From Azotobacter beijerinckii (GTDB lineage Bacteria > Pseudomonadota > Gammaproteobacteria > Pseudomonadales > Pseudomonadaceae), in NCBI RefSeq assembly GCF_900110885.1, contig NZ_FOFJ01000022.1, positions 1-62,747 of the forward strand: 62,747 nt of DNA. Reading direction: 5' to 3'. The translations under genes were made by a program, and so were the position numbers. The notes beneath the pieces are model-generated. The model had not been told where the DNA came from. It worked only from the letters and a program-made list of their open reading frames with translations, and made no database searches. Shown one piece after another: positions 8,947 through 18,799 of the stretch; the stretch's first letter is position 1, and the number at the start of each line of letters is the position of its first letter.

Positions 8947-11900
8947 GCCACATCCTGAATGACGATGAAGGCGATCAGCTCGAAGTCGTCCAACCCGGCG
9001 ATGGTATCCACCAAGGCCGTGGTCTTGCCGCCACTGAACAGACTGTCGATGTCCTTCTCCTCCTTCACCTCGATCATCGAGTGAATGGTTTGGTCGAGCA
9101 GGTTGGAGTAGGTCTGCATGTCACGGCCATCGTCGGTGGCCTGGTTGAAGCGCTGGTAGGCCTCCGGGATTGGTTGACCATGGCCCTTGCAGGCGGTACG
9201 GGCCAGATCCAGCAGGCGCTTAGCCTCGGTGTAGTCGCTGATGACCTGGCCGTCGTTGCCGATGTAGATCAGGTAGTAGGGATAGAGGCGGTTCTGCTGA
9301 TTGATGTCCACGCCATGGTTGCGGTTGCGCAGGGTGAAGATCACGCCCGGCAGCAGGCCCAGTTCAGGCCGGGACGACACCACAGCATGCATGCCGTTGG
9401 GCACATGGCTCAGCTCGCCGTGGCTCTTGATGTAGTTGAGCAGGTCCATACGGAAGTCGTTGAGCCCGAGGTCGGTGATGGAGACACCGGTCTTGAGGTC
9501 TTCCATCTCGATCACTTCATCCTGCAGGCGGCGCAGTTGCTCCTTGCGGTAGGCCACGTCGTTGGCTTGGGCGTTGAGCACGTTGTCGTCACCGGTCGCG
9601 GTGACGTCGGCGATCACCATGCGGTTTTCCACCCGCTCCTTGAGGTTGATGTACTCGTCCAGGCTGATGTCCGGCCAGTAGTTGACCAGTTGGATACTGG
9701 CGTTCTGCGAGCCGATGCGGTCCACCCGGCCGAAGCGCTGGATGATCCGCACCGGGTTCCAGTGGATGTCGTAGTTGATCAGATAGTCACAGTCCTGCAG
9801 GTTCTGGCCTTCGGAAATGCAGTCGGTGCCGATCAGGATGTCGATCTCGCGCGGCTCGTCCGGGTAGATCGCGGCCTTCTCCTTGGAGCGCGGCGAGAAC
9901 AGGGTCAACAGGCCCTGAAAGTCGTAGCTCTGGCGGCTGCCAGGCATGGTACCGAGGGTGGACTTGGGGGCGTCGCTACCGGTGACTTTGGCGGTGTGGA
10001 CCTGGTAATTGCGCTGCAGGGAGTCGGCCAGGTTGGCGTACAGGTAGTTGGCGGTGTCGGCGAAGGCGGTGAAAACCAGCACCTTCTTGTTGCCGGGGTT
10101 GATCGGCGAGGTGATCTTGCTGGCGATCTGGGTCTTCAGGTGCTGCAGCTTGGCGTCGTCGGCGGGCGTGACCTTGCTCATCTCGCCAAGCAGCTCGTCG
10201 ATGAACAGCAGGTCGACCTGCAGATCCTGCTCCCAGGAGGGCAGGTCCATGTCCTCCAGGTTGATCTTGATCTTCTTGCCGATACTGAAGTCGCCCGGCA
10301 TCGGCAGGCTGTCCTCGTCGAAGTCGGCGTCCTCGAAGGCTGCCGTGACATCGGCAAAGTCGCTCGCCTCGCCGGTCTTGCGGAACGTGGCGATTTTCTC
10401 CAGGGCGCTTCTGTGGCTGGCCTGCAGGCTTTGCAGGGTCAGGCGGAAGGCCTCCACCGAGCTTTCCAGGCGCTTGAGCAGGTTAGTGGTCATCAGCGCC
10501 TGCAGGCTCTTCTCGCGGTCGGCCTGCCTGAGCTTGCCCCGGCCCCCTTCGACCTGGGTGTCGTACAGCTCCTCGTACTTCTTCAGCCGGCTGGGCAGGA
10601 TGTAGCTGACCGGCGCGTACACGGCGAGCTTGAGTTGCGACAGCTGGTTGAAGATCTCGTTGAAGCCGATCACGTCGCCTCGCTGGGTCAGCGGACAGTG
10701 GAAGGACAACGGCTTGCGGCGCTCGGGGAAGCGGCCGATGTCGGCAGTGTTGTAGAAGGTTTCGATGTGCCGGCGCGAGCGGGCGATGGTCACGCTGTCC
10801 AGCAGCTCGAAGAAATCGAAGTCCAGGGTATTGAGGATCGCCGTGGCGGTACGCTTCTCCGGCGGCAGGTTGGACCAGGCGTTGAAGGCTGCCTGAGCGC
10901 GCCGGAAGATGAGGTCAATGTCCTTGCCGCCACGCAGCCGGCTACTCAGCGCCTCGCTGTCGCCCTCGTAGGCCAAAGCCAGCTGATTCTTCAGGTCGTT
11001 GAAGCGGTTGTTGACCGGGGTCGCCGAGAGCATCAGCACCTTGGTCTTCACCCCTTGGCGGATGACCTGATTCATCAGGCGCTGGTAGCGGGTTTCCTTG
11101 TCCTTGTAGACGTCGTTGTTGCGGAAGTTGTGCGACTCGTCGATCACCACCAGGTCATAGTTGCCCCAGTTGACGCGATCCAGCGGCATGCCCAGCGAAG
11201 TGCCTCGGGTGCGGCTGAGATCGGTGTGGCAGAGCACGTCATAGCCGAAGCGATCCTTGGCGAAGATGTTGGTCTTGAGGTTCTGGTTGTAGGTCAGCCA
11301 GTTATCGGCCAGCTTCTTCGGACAGAGCACCAGTACGGACTTGTTACGCAGCTCGTAGTACTTGATCACGGCCAGCGCGGTGAAGGTTTTGCCCAAGCCC
11401 ACGCTGTCGGCCAGGATGCAGCCGTTGTAGGTCTCCAGCTTGTTGATCAGACCGGTGGCGGCGTCGTGCTGGAAGTTGAACAGCTCCTGCCAGATCAGGG
11501 TGTCCTGGTAGCCGGTACGGTCGTTGGGCAGGACGTCCTCATTCACGTCCTCCAGGAACTCGCGAAAGATGTTGTAGAGCATCAGGAAGTAGATGCGCTC
11601 GGGGGCATTCTCCTGATAGACCGAGGCGATGTGGTCGCACAGCCGGGCGGTGACGCCTTCCAGCTTGTCCTGGTCGTTCCAAATCTGCTCGAACAGGTTG
11701 AGGAACATTCCGGTATGGGCCGGCTCGTCGAAGCGGGTGACGATGTTGGAGAGCGCGTTGCCCTTCTGGTAGCCCAGATCCACTGCGGTGAAGCCCTGCA
11801 CCGGCATGTAGACAGCCTCGTTCGCTGACCCCCGCACACCGATGAACGGCTGCATGGGAGCCATGCCCCGGTTGGAACGGAAGGTGGCCTTGCGGCGAAT

Positions 11901-12233
11901 CCAGTCGGCACATTCCCGGGCGATGGCCTTCTGGGTGAGCTTGTTCTTCAGCTGGATCTCGAACTCACTGCCGGTGAGGCTGCGCTCGCGCTCGGCCTTG
12001 GGAATGTGGAACTCGCGCTGCTCCTTCTTCAGCTTGTCCGTCGCCTCGCTGGGCACGAAGGTCGGCGAGGTGAAGATGAACTCCAGGGAGTCGATGCTCT
12101 CCAGCTCCTTCTTCAGCGCCACATAGGCGTAGATGGAGAAGCAGGACGCCGCAATCTTCAGCTTGGCCCCGGGCTTGAGCTGGCCCTTGAGGTCGTCGCC
12201 GAGCAGCGCGTTGATGTTATCGATCAGGTCCAT
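8943..12233 (-). CDS. SNF2/DEAD-type helicase with PLD-like N-terminus, first gene of the Res/Mod operon
   Basis: A 1096-residue superfamily 2 helicase. The first 150 residues (LKIAASCFSIYAYVALKKEL, LEFIFTSPTF) resemble the phospholipase-D-like N-terminal part seen in some SNF2-type defence helicases, but I see no intact HxKx4D motif. The motor follows: Walker A GCILADSVGLGKTFTALAVI near residue 275, DESHNF as motif II, MLSATPVNN as motif III, and late motifs GTDCISEGQNLQDCDYLI and RIIQRFGRVDRIGS. The gene leads the operon and its 3' end overlaps DUF4391. DISARM DrmD and similar anti-phage helicases have comparable architecture, but the other DISARM core genes (drmA, drmB, drmC) are absent, so the system is not canonical DISARM. 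Confidence 0.82.
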   Translation of the reverse strand: MDLIDNINALLGDDLKGQLKPGAKLKIAASCFSIYAYVALKKELESIDSLEFIFTSPTFVPSEATDKLKKEQREFHIPKAERERSLTGSEFEIQLKNKLTQKAIARECADWIRRKATFRSNRGMAPMQPFIGVRGSANEAVYMPVQGFTAVDLGYQKGNALSNIVTRFDEPAHTGMFLNLFEQIWNDQDKLEGVTARLCDHIASVYQENAPERIYFLMLYNIFREFLEDVNEDVLPNDRTGYQDTLIWQELFNFQHDAATGLINKLETYNGCILADSVGLGKTFTALAVIKYYELRNKSVLVLCPKKLADNWLTYNQNLKTNIFAKDRFGYDVLCHTDLSRTRGTSLGMPLDRVNWGNYDLVVIDESHNFRNNDVYKDKETRYQRLMNQVIRQGVKTKVLMLSATPVNNRFNDLKNQLALAYEGDSEALSSRLRGGKDIDLIFRRAQAAFNAWSNLPPEKRTATAILNTLDFDFFELLDSVTIARSRRHIETFYNTADIGRFPERRKPLSFHCPLTQRGDVIGFNEIFNQLSQLKLAVYAPVSYILPSRLKKYEELYDTQVEGGRGKLRQADREKSLQALMTTNLLKRLESSVEAFRLTLQSLQASHRSALEKIATFRKTGEASDFADVTAAFEDADFDEDSLPMPGDFSIGKKIKINLEDMDLPSWEQDLQVDLLFIDELLGEMSKVTPADDAKLQHLKTQIASKITSPINPGNKKVLVFTAFADTANYLYANLADSLQRNYQVHTAKVTGSDAPKSTLGTMPGSRQSYDFQGLLTLFSPRSKEKAAIYPDEPREIDILIGTDCISEGQNLQDCDYLINYDIHWNPVRIIQRFGRVDRIGSQNASIQLVNYWPDISLDEYINLKERVENRMVIADVTATGDDNVLNAQANDVAYRKEQLRRLQDEVIEMEDLKTGVSITDLGLNDFRMDLLNYIKSHGELSHVPNGMHAVVSSRPELGLLPGVIFTLRNRNHGVDINQQNRLYPYYLIYIGNDGQVISDYTEAKRLLDLARTACKGHGQPIPEAYQRFNQATDDGRDMQTYSNLLDQTIHSMIEVKEEKDIDSLFSGGKTTALVDTIAGLDDFELIAFIVIQDVA

Positions 12234-12600
12234 GAGACGTCATCCCAGAATGCGAGCTTGGGGGATTATCGCGGGGAGACACCGTATAACCAAAAACAAG
12301 TTGCTAATCCCGAGCTGCGGAGTCAGTCGCTGGTCGAGGCTCGCCCCGCGACGATGCGCTCGGCAACCAGAACTGGCCGACCCCGAAGAGCCGTTCACCA
12401 GCGGCAGCAGTGGAGATGCCAATGCCGGTGGCATGACTGCGCCGTGGATGATCAGCGCCTGCAGACCGAGGCGGTATGTGGCGAGCGAGATCGCGGTCGG
12501 TGTGCGGGGGGTAGCAGGTAACTGCCATTCCTACCGCGACCAAACGATGTTCTTAGCGATTACGATTTTTTCCGAATTCTGCGGGCTCCCCATTTAGAAA
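12234..12600. other. Intergenic region with operon start and a solitary Tn3-type end
   Basis: No convincing gene is seen. The promoter of the helicase-res operon must lie just upstream of 12233 on the minus strand; I see only a weak candidate (TTATAC near 12285-12290). At 12552-12591 there is a 40-bp copy of a Tn1721/Tn501-type terminal repeat (tip GCGGGCTCCCC at 12591), two bases longer than usual near its inner end. It marks the junction between cargo and Tra1 backbone. Confidence 0.6.
12552..12591. repeat. Tn1721-type terminal inverted repeat, solitary
   Basis: Bases 12561-12591 are identical to 61027-61057 in the same orientation, ending in the tip GCGGGCTCCCC. The inner end reads CTTAGCGATTACG, a 2-bp expansion of the usual 38-bp repeat. 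No tnpA of the Tn3 family is found in the window, so this is a relic. Confidence 0.8.
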
Positions 12601-12627
12601 CGAAAAAAGGCGCCGCGCCTTTTTTCG
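12601..12627. terminator. Bidirectional intrinsic terminator after traC
   Basis: CGAAAAAAGGCG, a 3-base loop, then CGCCTTTTTTCG: a perfect 12-bp stem with T-runs on both strands. It lies 42 bp past the traC stop and closes the long leftward Tra1 transcript. Confidence 0.85.
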
Positions 12628-12668
12628 TAGAATTATCCAAACACCGCTTCGGCGATTCCCCCCTAGGA

Positions 12669-15600
12669 TCAGTGGGACATTGCCCGGCGAGGTTGTCGTT
12701 GCTCTTGCTGCGTTTGTAATTGCTCCAGACGCTGCTGCTCGGTGCGCTCCTGATGCTTCTTGATAGCAAGGGACACTTCCGCTCGTACCTGACGATCCAG
12801 TCCTTCGCGACCAAGGACGCTCTTTGTAGCAAGGTCGTTGAAGTCAGTGAAGCGCTTCATCTGGTTGATGGCCTCCTGCTGCTCAGGGGTAAGTTTGTTG
12901 GTCCGAGCCTTCTCCTGGTCAATTGGCTCCAAGTTTGCTGGATAGCTCTGTTCTCTAGGGGCGAAGATGGGGAAGATGGCCTTGCCGTCTACCGCCTTCG
13001 CGGCCTCCAACGCTTTCGTTCGGCCGGGGTTTTTTCCGTCAATCATTTCCTGATGAACATCGTTGTCGCCGGCAATGATGAAAGGCTTGTCCGGGAACTG
13101 CTCGCGAAGCTGCTTGGCGACGTGGGGGAGATTCCCCGAGTCGAACGCGGCAACGGTGGCATAGCCGAGGCTCTGAGAGAGCGTGTCGGCTGTGGCATAA
13201 CCCTCTCCGACTACGATGGCCGGTGCTTTGGTCAGGGCCTCAAGGTCCCCCCCGACGACATGAAAGTTCTGGTGCTTCTCTGTTCCCTTCGCGAACATCT
13301 TTGTGCCATTCGGGCGGATCGACTGCACTGCCTTGAGGTCGCCTTTGGTGTCTTGGGCCGTCAGCAGCAGGTCGCCAGCCGTGAATACCAGGTTGTCGGG
13401 GTTCGCCTCGCGTAGCGCTTTCGAGTCCTTAGCGGTTTTCCCGATGAGAATAATCGAGTCGGCAGGTAGCCCGCTGGTGTCCGCCGGCACAACCTTGAGG
13501 TCGCCCGGCCGGGCTTGCTTGTTCTTGAGATATGTATGATTGGCCGTCGCTTGAGGGGCAATCGCCAGCAATTCGTTAATTGCCTTTACAGCCCTGGTCT
13601 GATTGGCCTCGCGCTCAATACTACGCTGCTCCAGCCTCTTCGCCGCATCGGCCTGAAACGTCGCCTTCTCACTCTCGCTGATCGCGTACCCTTTGGCCTT
13701 CCAAGTCGCCTTAACACCCGTGCGGTGATTCTGGATGCTCCCTGCCGGAATCCCCTTCTCACCCGGTGCCAGCTCAAATCCCCGATAAGCTCCCGAAGTA
13801 TTGCCCTTGCTACCGCCCTCAACGGGGACGCGGTGCCACTTGCCATCCATGATTGGGTGATCGCCCTCCACCACAAGCCCGGCCTCTTTCATCGCCTGTG
13901 CAAACTCATTGCGTGGCTTCATAGCCGGCTCTTGGCGCTGCTGGTTTTCAGGGAGCCATTGCTTAACATTGTCCAAGTTCGCACCGGGCTTCGCATACCA
14001 GCACTTGGCGGGCTTGTCGAAGCCGAGGGCAGATTGCCCGTTCGGTAGCTTGCCTGCCGCCTGCTTGGCTTCATCTTTTTGCTCGTAAGGAATCGCCAGC
14101 CAGGTCTTTTCCTTTGCGGTATTCGCCGGCTTTTCGCCAGCCTGGGATTGCTGGGCCTGCTTCTCGCTCCGTTCCAGCTCGGCGATACGACGCTGCAAAT
14201 CACTGTCGTTGAGCATTAAGCCCATTTCAGCATTCTTGCGCGATTCTTTAGCCGCTGAAATATCCTCGTCGGTGCTGCTCGGATCGCGCCGCACTTGCTC
14301 TTCATGGAGACGGGCAAGCCGTGCTGCTTGCTCGTGCTCATCGGTTTGAGCGTATGCGTCGATGGTCTTCAAACGGTCGGCCAGCTCTAGGGCCTGCTGC
14401 TCAGCATCAGCGTCCGCGACCCAAAAGTGCAGCCCTCGGCTGTCCTGGGCATAGAGGCCGAAGAACTCGGCTTTACCCGGTGGTGCCTCTTCTACGCCTC
14501 CGTCTCCATCAGGCTTGCAGCCGCGTACCTGAATGTCTCCGGTCCAATCGTTCGGCATGGGTAGTGTGAGAGGGACGTCTGCGTGCGTCAGAACCAGTTC
14601 CGTGACTCCCTCTCGCGGTGCGTCAGCATTGTTGCGATGCGCTTTGAGGACTTCAGCGATCCGGCTGTCTTCAGCTGGCAGCGCGGGACGGTTGACCTGC
14701 TCATGGAGCATTTCCCTCCGCCGTTCCACTGCCTCCTTGGCGTCAAAAATTTTCTGCTCGAAATCATCCGGGGCGTTGAGCATCGCTTCAGCCATTGTTT
14801 CATGCCGTTGCCAGAACGGATTATCGCTGGCCATTGGGTGCATTGCGTCCAGCACGTTATAAGCCGTATCAAGTTGCCGCTCATTCATACGGCCGATAAC
14901 GGGCTGCATGTCCCCTTCCAGTTGCTTGAGCACCCACTGTTCGGCGACAAGCTGCTGCGAGCTGGGTTCTTCTCTCAGTAGCTGCTGGCCCTGCTCCATG
15001 TCGGCCTCCTCAGTCTGGTTCCGGCTTTGCATGGTGGCGATAGCCGAGTTGAATGCGGCGCTCTGCCATTCATCGTCCGAGGTCATGCTAGTGCCCGGAA
15101 CGCGCTGGCCATCAAGGCAGGTAACGGCCTTGCCGTCACCGCTGTTCAACTCTGTATGAATTGGCAGCACCTGGCCGCTGCTGTCGCGATATTCAATCCT
15201 GACGTCAGGGTCATGCTCTCCCGCGTTCGACCATCGCAGCACGGCCTCATAACCGTTATCTGCGGCGGTCTTCTGGAGCGTTTGCCAAGACTCCAACGCG
15301 CTATAGCCAGGGTTCGCGTTCTGGTGGGTTTCCTGGATATGGGCGAGCACTTCGGCTTGCTCCTGGTCTTGCTCCACTGCCTGAGTGACGCTGATCTGCT
15401 GGTCTTGAACCTGTTTCTGCTCGAATGCCAGAACAAAATTCTGAATTTTCTCGGCATCCGCAGCCGCTCGGAAAATCTCAAGAGGATCGTCTTGCAAGGA
15501 TTTGATCCATGATCCGACATAGGCGGTGTGCTGTTTCGGATCGTGGCCAATCCCCAGCTCGTCGCCGAGGATCATGCTCGCAATCTCGGCTCGAAGCTCT

Positions 15601-16301
15601 TCTTTGGCATACGCTTCCGAGCCGAACGGATTCGACAGGTCACGATCAAGGCGGGATGGGTGCCCTGTCCAGTGGCCCAGCTCATGCAAAGCGGTCGCGT
15701 AGTAACGGTCAGCCGTCTCGAACTGCCCACGCTCCGGCATTGTGATGCTATCGGTCGAAGGCCGGTAAAAGGCACGATCCCCTGCGGAGTGGATGATTCG
15801 GGCATCCGAGGCAGCAAGGATGTGTTCGGCCCGCTCGATTGGGTTCCACGTCTGTTCCTTGCGCTGCATCGGCGGAAGACCGTCGATCTGCTCGGCGTTG
15901 AAAACAGTGGCGAAGAAAACTCGAGGCCGCTCAAGCGGTATGTTTTCCTTTACCGGCTCGCCGTTCGTGTCAATGACGGGCTTGCCATTATCGTCCTTCT
16001 TTGTCCGCTCCTCAGAAAACTTCCAATATTGGATCGAGGTACCCTTTTCGCCCTTGCGTACCTGAGCACCTTCGGCCTGAGCCTGCTTGTAGGTCATCCA
16101 GCGCTGGTCGCTGCGACCTTCCATCATGAGCCTGATCGCGTTGATACCCTTGTAGCGCTTCTCGGTGGTTGGGTTCATGGGTAGAGAAGAACCTGGCTCT
16201 CCCGGCGACCAAGGCTTTTGCCAAGGAGCGGTCCCCTCCTTGAGCTGCTCGATGAGCTTCTCGGCAACCTCTTCATGGAATGCTTTTTTATGGTTGTCCA
16301 T
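12669..16301 (-). CDS. traC: TraC DNA primase with ArdC-like N-terminus
   Basis: A 1210-residue protein, somewhat longer than RK2 TraC (about 1061). The N-terminal 290 residues are an ArdC-type module: a single-strand DNA-binding domain (TAPWQKPW, KRYKGINAIRLM) and a zincin-like HELGHWTGH motif at residues 206-214. The C-terminal third has a Toprim primase core: VVGEGYATADTL near residue 1034 carries the catalytic Glu and IIAGDND near 1077 the acidic pair. TraC synthesises primers on the transferred strand in the recipient, and is exported during conjugation. ArdC-type domains are known to protect incoming single-stranded DNA from restriction. The gene is the last in the leftward tra operon, 49 bp after traD. 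A shorter TraC2-like product from an internal start, as in RK2, is possible but not shown. Confidence 0.92.
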   Translation of the reverse strand: MDNHKKAFHEEVAEKLIEQLKEGTAPWQKPWSPGEPGSSLPMNPTTEKRYKGINAIRLMMEGRSDQRWMTYKQAQAEGAQVRKGEKGTSIQYWKFSEERTKKDDNGKPVIDTNGEPVKENIPLERPRVFFATVFNAEQIDGLPPMQRKEQTWNPIERAEHILAASDARIIHSAGDRAFYRPSTDSITMPERGQFETADRYYATALHELGHWTGHPSRLDRDLSNPFGSEAYAKEELRAEIASMILGDELGIGHDPKQHTAYVGSWIKSLQDDPLEIFRAAADAEKIQNFVLAFEQKQVQDQQISVTQAVEQDQEQAEVLAHIQETHQNANPGYSALESWQTLQKTAADNGYEAVLRWSNAGEHDPDVRIEYRDSSGQVLPIHTELNSGDGKAVTCLDGQRVPGTSMTSDDEWQSAAFNSAIATMQSRNQTEEADMEQGQQLLREEPSSQQLVAEQWVLKQLEGDMQPVIGRMNERQLDTAYNVLDAMHPMASDNPFWQRHETMAEAMLNAPDDFEQKIFDAKEAVERRREMLHEQVNRPALPAEDSRIAEVLKAHRNNADAPREGVTELVLTHADVPLTLPMPNDWTGDIQVRGCKPDGDGGVEEAPPGKAEFFGLYAQDSRGLHFWVADADAEQQALELADRLKTIDAYAQTDEHEQAARLARLHEEQVRRDPSSTDEDISAAKESRKNAEMGLMLNDSDLQRRIAELERSEKQAQQSQAGEKPANTAKEKTWLAIPYEQKDEAKQAAGKLPNGQSALGFDKPAKCWYAKPGANLDNVKQWLPENQQRQEPAMKPRNEFAQAMKEAGLVVEGDHPIMDGKWHRVPVEGGSKGNTSGAYRGFELAPGEKGIPAGSIQNHRTGVKATWKAKGYAISESEKATFQADAAKRLEQRSIEREANQTRAVKAINELLAIAPQATANHTYLKNKQARPGDLKVVPADTSGLPADSIILIGKTAKDSKALREANPDNLVFTAGDLLLTAQDTKGDLKAVQSIRPNGTKMFAKGTEKHQNFHVVGGDLEALTKAPAIVVGEGYATADTLSQSLGYATVAAFDSGNLPHVAKQLREQFPDKPFIIAGDNDVHQEMIDGKNPGRTKALEAAKAVDGKAIFPIFAPREQSYPANLEPIDQEKARTNKLTPEQQEAINQMKRFTDFNDLATKSVLGREGLDRQVRAEVSLAIKKHQERTEQQRLEQLQTQQEQRQPRRAMSH

Positions 16302-16350
16302 TTCTGTGTCCCTCTTGTCCCTCTTGGTCTTCTGTTAACGCCATGACAGA

Positions 16351-16584
16351 TCAGCGAGCCAAGTCATCGACGCTAGCTACGGCGTCTTCCTCACTCAAGG
16401 CATCTTCCTCGAATGCTCCCACCTGCTGGGCCTCGTCGGCATCGAACTCGACCTGGTAGCCTGGCAACATCGCGTCAGTCATCTTCTCGCGCAGCAACTC
16501 GGCTACGTGGTCCGTATCGTCAAAAGGAATCTCCACCTGATCGTCGTGGAAGAGGCCGTTGTTCTGATCGTTATTTGTGGTCAT
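16351..16584 (-). CDS. traD: TraD-position small acidic protein
   Basis: A 77-residue, strongly acidic protein (for example [15 protein letters not shown] at the end) between traE and traC, the place of traD in IncP-1 plasmids. RK2 TraD is about 129 residues and of unknown function, so this would be a shorter form. The start at 16584 is preceded by an AAGGAG-like site (GATAAGGAGTTCACC). Only position and character support the name; I see no known domain. Confidence 0.6.
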   Translation of the reverse strand: MTTNNDQNNGLFHDDQVEIPFDDTDHVAELLREKMTDAMLPGYQVEFDADEAQQVGAFEEDALSEEDAVASVDDLAR

Positions 16585-16594
16585 GGTGAACTCC

Positions 16595-18793
16595 TTATCG
16601 CCTGCTGAAATTGAAATCAGGCTTGCCCTTGAGGTCGGGGTATGACTGCTTGCACTCGGGATAACCGCTGCAACTCCACCACGGCAATGCCGGCTTGCCT
16701 GGTCGCTTGGTGCCTTGGCGACGGATTAGGCCGCAACCACAAGCACCGCACTTGTGGATTTGGGAAACGGTGACAGGCACTTTGGGAACGGGCTTTCCGG
16801 CCTTGTCGTCGAAACTCGCATCGCAACCTTCCTGGTAGCGCGTGCAGCTCCAGAAAAAGCCATTGCTGTTCTTACGGGGAAACCGGCGCAGGAAGCCGGC
16901 CTTGCACTTCGGGCACGCCGGCGCGGCCGATCCAGCGACCGTAATGGAGCCATCATTCGCCTTGGCCACTTGATCCCGTATAAATTGCTCTTGCTTGGCC
17001 ATGAAGTCGGCCAGGCTGCCTTCCCCTTGCTCGATTTTTTTCAGCATTCGCTCATAGAGCGCGGTGAGCACCGGACTCCTGATGACTTCTGGCAAGACGT
17101 CGATCAATCCCCGGCCGAGCTGAGTGCTGACGATGGCCTTGCCCTTCGTCTCCAGAAATTTCTTGTTTTTCAGTTCAGTGATGATTGAGGCGCGAGTCGC
17201 CGAGGTTCCGATACCGTCGCCTTCCTTGAGGATTTTCTTGTGCTCGGGATCAGTGACGAACTTATGGATGCTCTCCATCGCCTTGCCCAAGGTGCCCTCC
17301 GTGAGGCGGGCGGGCGGGGTGCTCTTGGTAGGCTCCAGGGTCGCTTTCTGGCAAGCGGCCGAGTCGCCCTTTTTCACTGCCGGCAACGCCCGGTTTTCGC
17401 CCTCTTCCTCAGCTCCCTCTTCTTCCGACTGCTCGTTGTAGACGGCACGCCAGCCTTTGCGGGTGACGCTCTTGCCGGTTACTCCAAACGCCTCGCCGGC
17501 CACTTCCACGATAATCCTGGTGCTCATGTACTCATGCACCGGGAAAAATTGCGCCAAGTAGGCCCGCACGATCAGGTTGTAGACGTTGCGCTCGCTTACT
17601 GACAGCGCCGAGGCATCGCCTGCATGCATTGTGGGGATGATCCCGTGATGCGCGGTGATCTTCGCGTCGTTCCAGGACTTTGACTTGATCGTGGGATCGC
17701 AAGCGTCGATGATCCGCGCCAAGTCAGGGTTTACCTTTTTAAGCGCAGCCAGCACTTGGGGCGCATCCTCATGCTGCGACTCTGGCAGGTAGTCGCAGTC
17801 TGTGCGGGGGTAACTGGTGAGCTTGTGCGTCTCGTACAGTGATTGGCAGACCTTCAACACCTCTTCGGCCGAAGAGCCGAACTTCTTGGACGCCAGAAGG
17901 GTGATGTCGGAAAGTGCGAAGGCTCGCGGATGCTGGTCTTTCTTCGGCGTGTCGGTGTGCTCGATGACATGGCCCGTCTGACCAGTAGCAGCCTGGACGA
18001 TCCCTTCGGCAACCTGCTTGTCGATCAAGCGGCTTTCGGAGTCCATGCCGGCTTGGTCTTCCTTCGGCATCCACTTCGCCGTAAAAATTCCGTTTGCGTG
18101 CTGGAAAGTGCCGGCGATGTTGAAGTAATCCACCGGCTTAAAGCCTTCAATTTCACGGTCACGGGCTACTACCAGGGCCAAGGTAGGGGTTTGCACCCGG
18201 CCGATGGACAGGACGGCCTGGCCACCTCCGCGCTGCGAGCGCAGTGTGTAGGCCCGGCTGAGGTTCATGCCGATCAGCCAGTCTGCACGGCCGCGAGCGA
18301 GCGCAGCCGCTCCGCAACCGGCATACCCTTCGTTATCCTTGAGCGCCGCCAGGCCGCGCTGCACGGATACCGAGTCTTGTGCCGATACCCAAAACCGTTT
18401 AACGGGCTTGGTGTTGCGGAAGTACTCTAGGACAGCATCTACAAGTAGCTGCCCTTCCCTGTCCGGGTCGCCGGCATTGACGATCAGAGTGGCTTTTTTG
18501 AGTAGCCGGCCAATAGCCGCGAGCTGCTGCTTGGCGTCTGATTTCGGCTCGGTAATCCACGTGTCCGGAATGATTGGCAAATCTTCCGCCCGCCAGATTT
18601 TTTTGCCACTTTGATTTCTCGGTACGTCTTCGGGCAGATAAACGTCTGGCTCGGCCTGCTCCAGCATGTGACCAAAGCACCAGGTAACCACGTCGCTATT
18701 GCATTCAATGAAGCCGTCGCCGCGTCCAGTCTGGCCCAACTCGCCGGCAATGGCTTTAGCTACCGATGGTTTTTCTGCAATAAAGAGTCGCAT
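16595..18793 (-). CDS. traE: TraE, DNA topoisomerase III (type IA)
   Basis: A 732-residue type IA topoisomerase. The Toprim domain opens [20 protein letters not shown] with DPDREGQLL near residue 112. The nucleophilic tyrosine is in [12 protein letters not shown] near residue 325. Two C-terminal zinc-finger-like repeats follow, CPKCKAGFL...C and CGACGCGL...C. TraE in RK2 is a TopB-like enzyme encoded in the tra operon but not strictly needed for transfer; it may decatenate or relax replicating or transferred DNA. It lies 10 bp upstream of traD and 6 bp after traF, in one transcript. All catalytic parts are present. Confidence 0.95.
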   Translation of the reverse strand: MRLFIAEKPSVAKAIAGELGQTGRGDGFIECNSDVVTWCFGHMLEQAEPDVYLPEDVPRNQSGKKIWRAEDLPIIPDTWITEPKSDAKQQLAAIGRLLKKATLIVNAGDPDREGQLLVDAVLEYFRNTKPVKRFWVSAQDSVSVQRGLAALKDNEGYAGCGAAALARGRADWLIGMNLSRAYTLRSQRGGGQAVLSIGRVQTPTLALVVARDREIEGFKPVDYFNIAGTFQHANGIFTAKWMPKEDQAGMDSESRLIDKQVAEGIVQAATGQTGHVIEHTDTPKKDQHPRAFALSDITLLASKKFGSSAEEVLKVCQSLYETHKLTSYPRTDCDYLPESQHEDAPQVLAALKKVNPDLARIIDACDPTIKSKSWNDAKITAHHGIIPTMHAGDASALSVSERNVYNLIVRAYLAQFFPVHEYMSTRIIVEVAGEAFGVTGKSVTRKGWRAVYNEQSEEEGAEEEGENRALPAVKKGDSAACQKATLEPTKSTPPARLTEGTLGKAMESIHKFVTDPEHKKILKEGDGIGTSATRASIITELKNKKFLETKGKAIVSTQLGRGLIDVLPEVIRSPVLTALYERMLKKIEQGEGSLADFMAKQEQFIRDQVAKANDGSITVAGSAAPACPKCKAGFLRRFPRKNSNGFFWSCTRYQEGCDASFDDKAGKPVPKVPVTVSQIHKCGACGCGLIRRQGTKRPGKPALPWWSCSGYPECKQSYPDLKGKPDFNFSRR

Positions 18794-18799
18794 TGGCTA

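Noticed and set aside
9081..11828. Open frame of 915 codons on the plus strand opposite the helicase
   Set aside because: Val/Asp/Leu-rich antisense translation of a real helicase gene; long only because third positions are GC-rich.
8943..12233. Canonical DISARM or BREX locus
   Set aside because: The helicase and methylase fit loosely, but drmA/drmB/drmC and the BREX genes pglZ, brxC and brxL are absent.
12240..12597. Short frames between the helicase and the traC terminator
   Set aside because: Low-complexity, no ribosome sites, cross a Tn3-type end; treated as intergenic.
14247..14259. KorB operator in traC (TTTAGCCGCTGAA)
   Set aside because: One arm is broken; listed only as an incomplete match.
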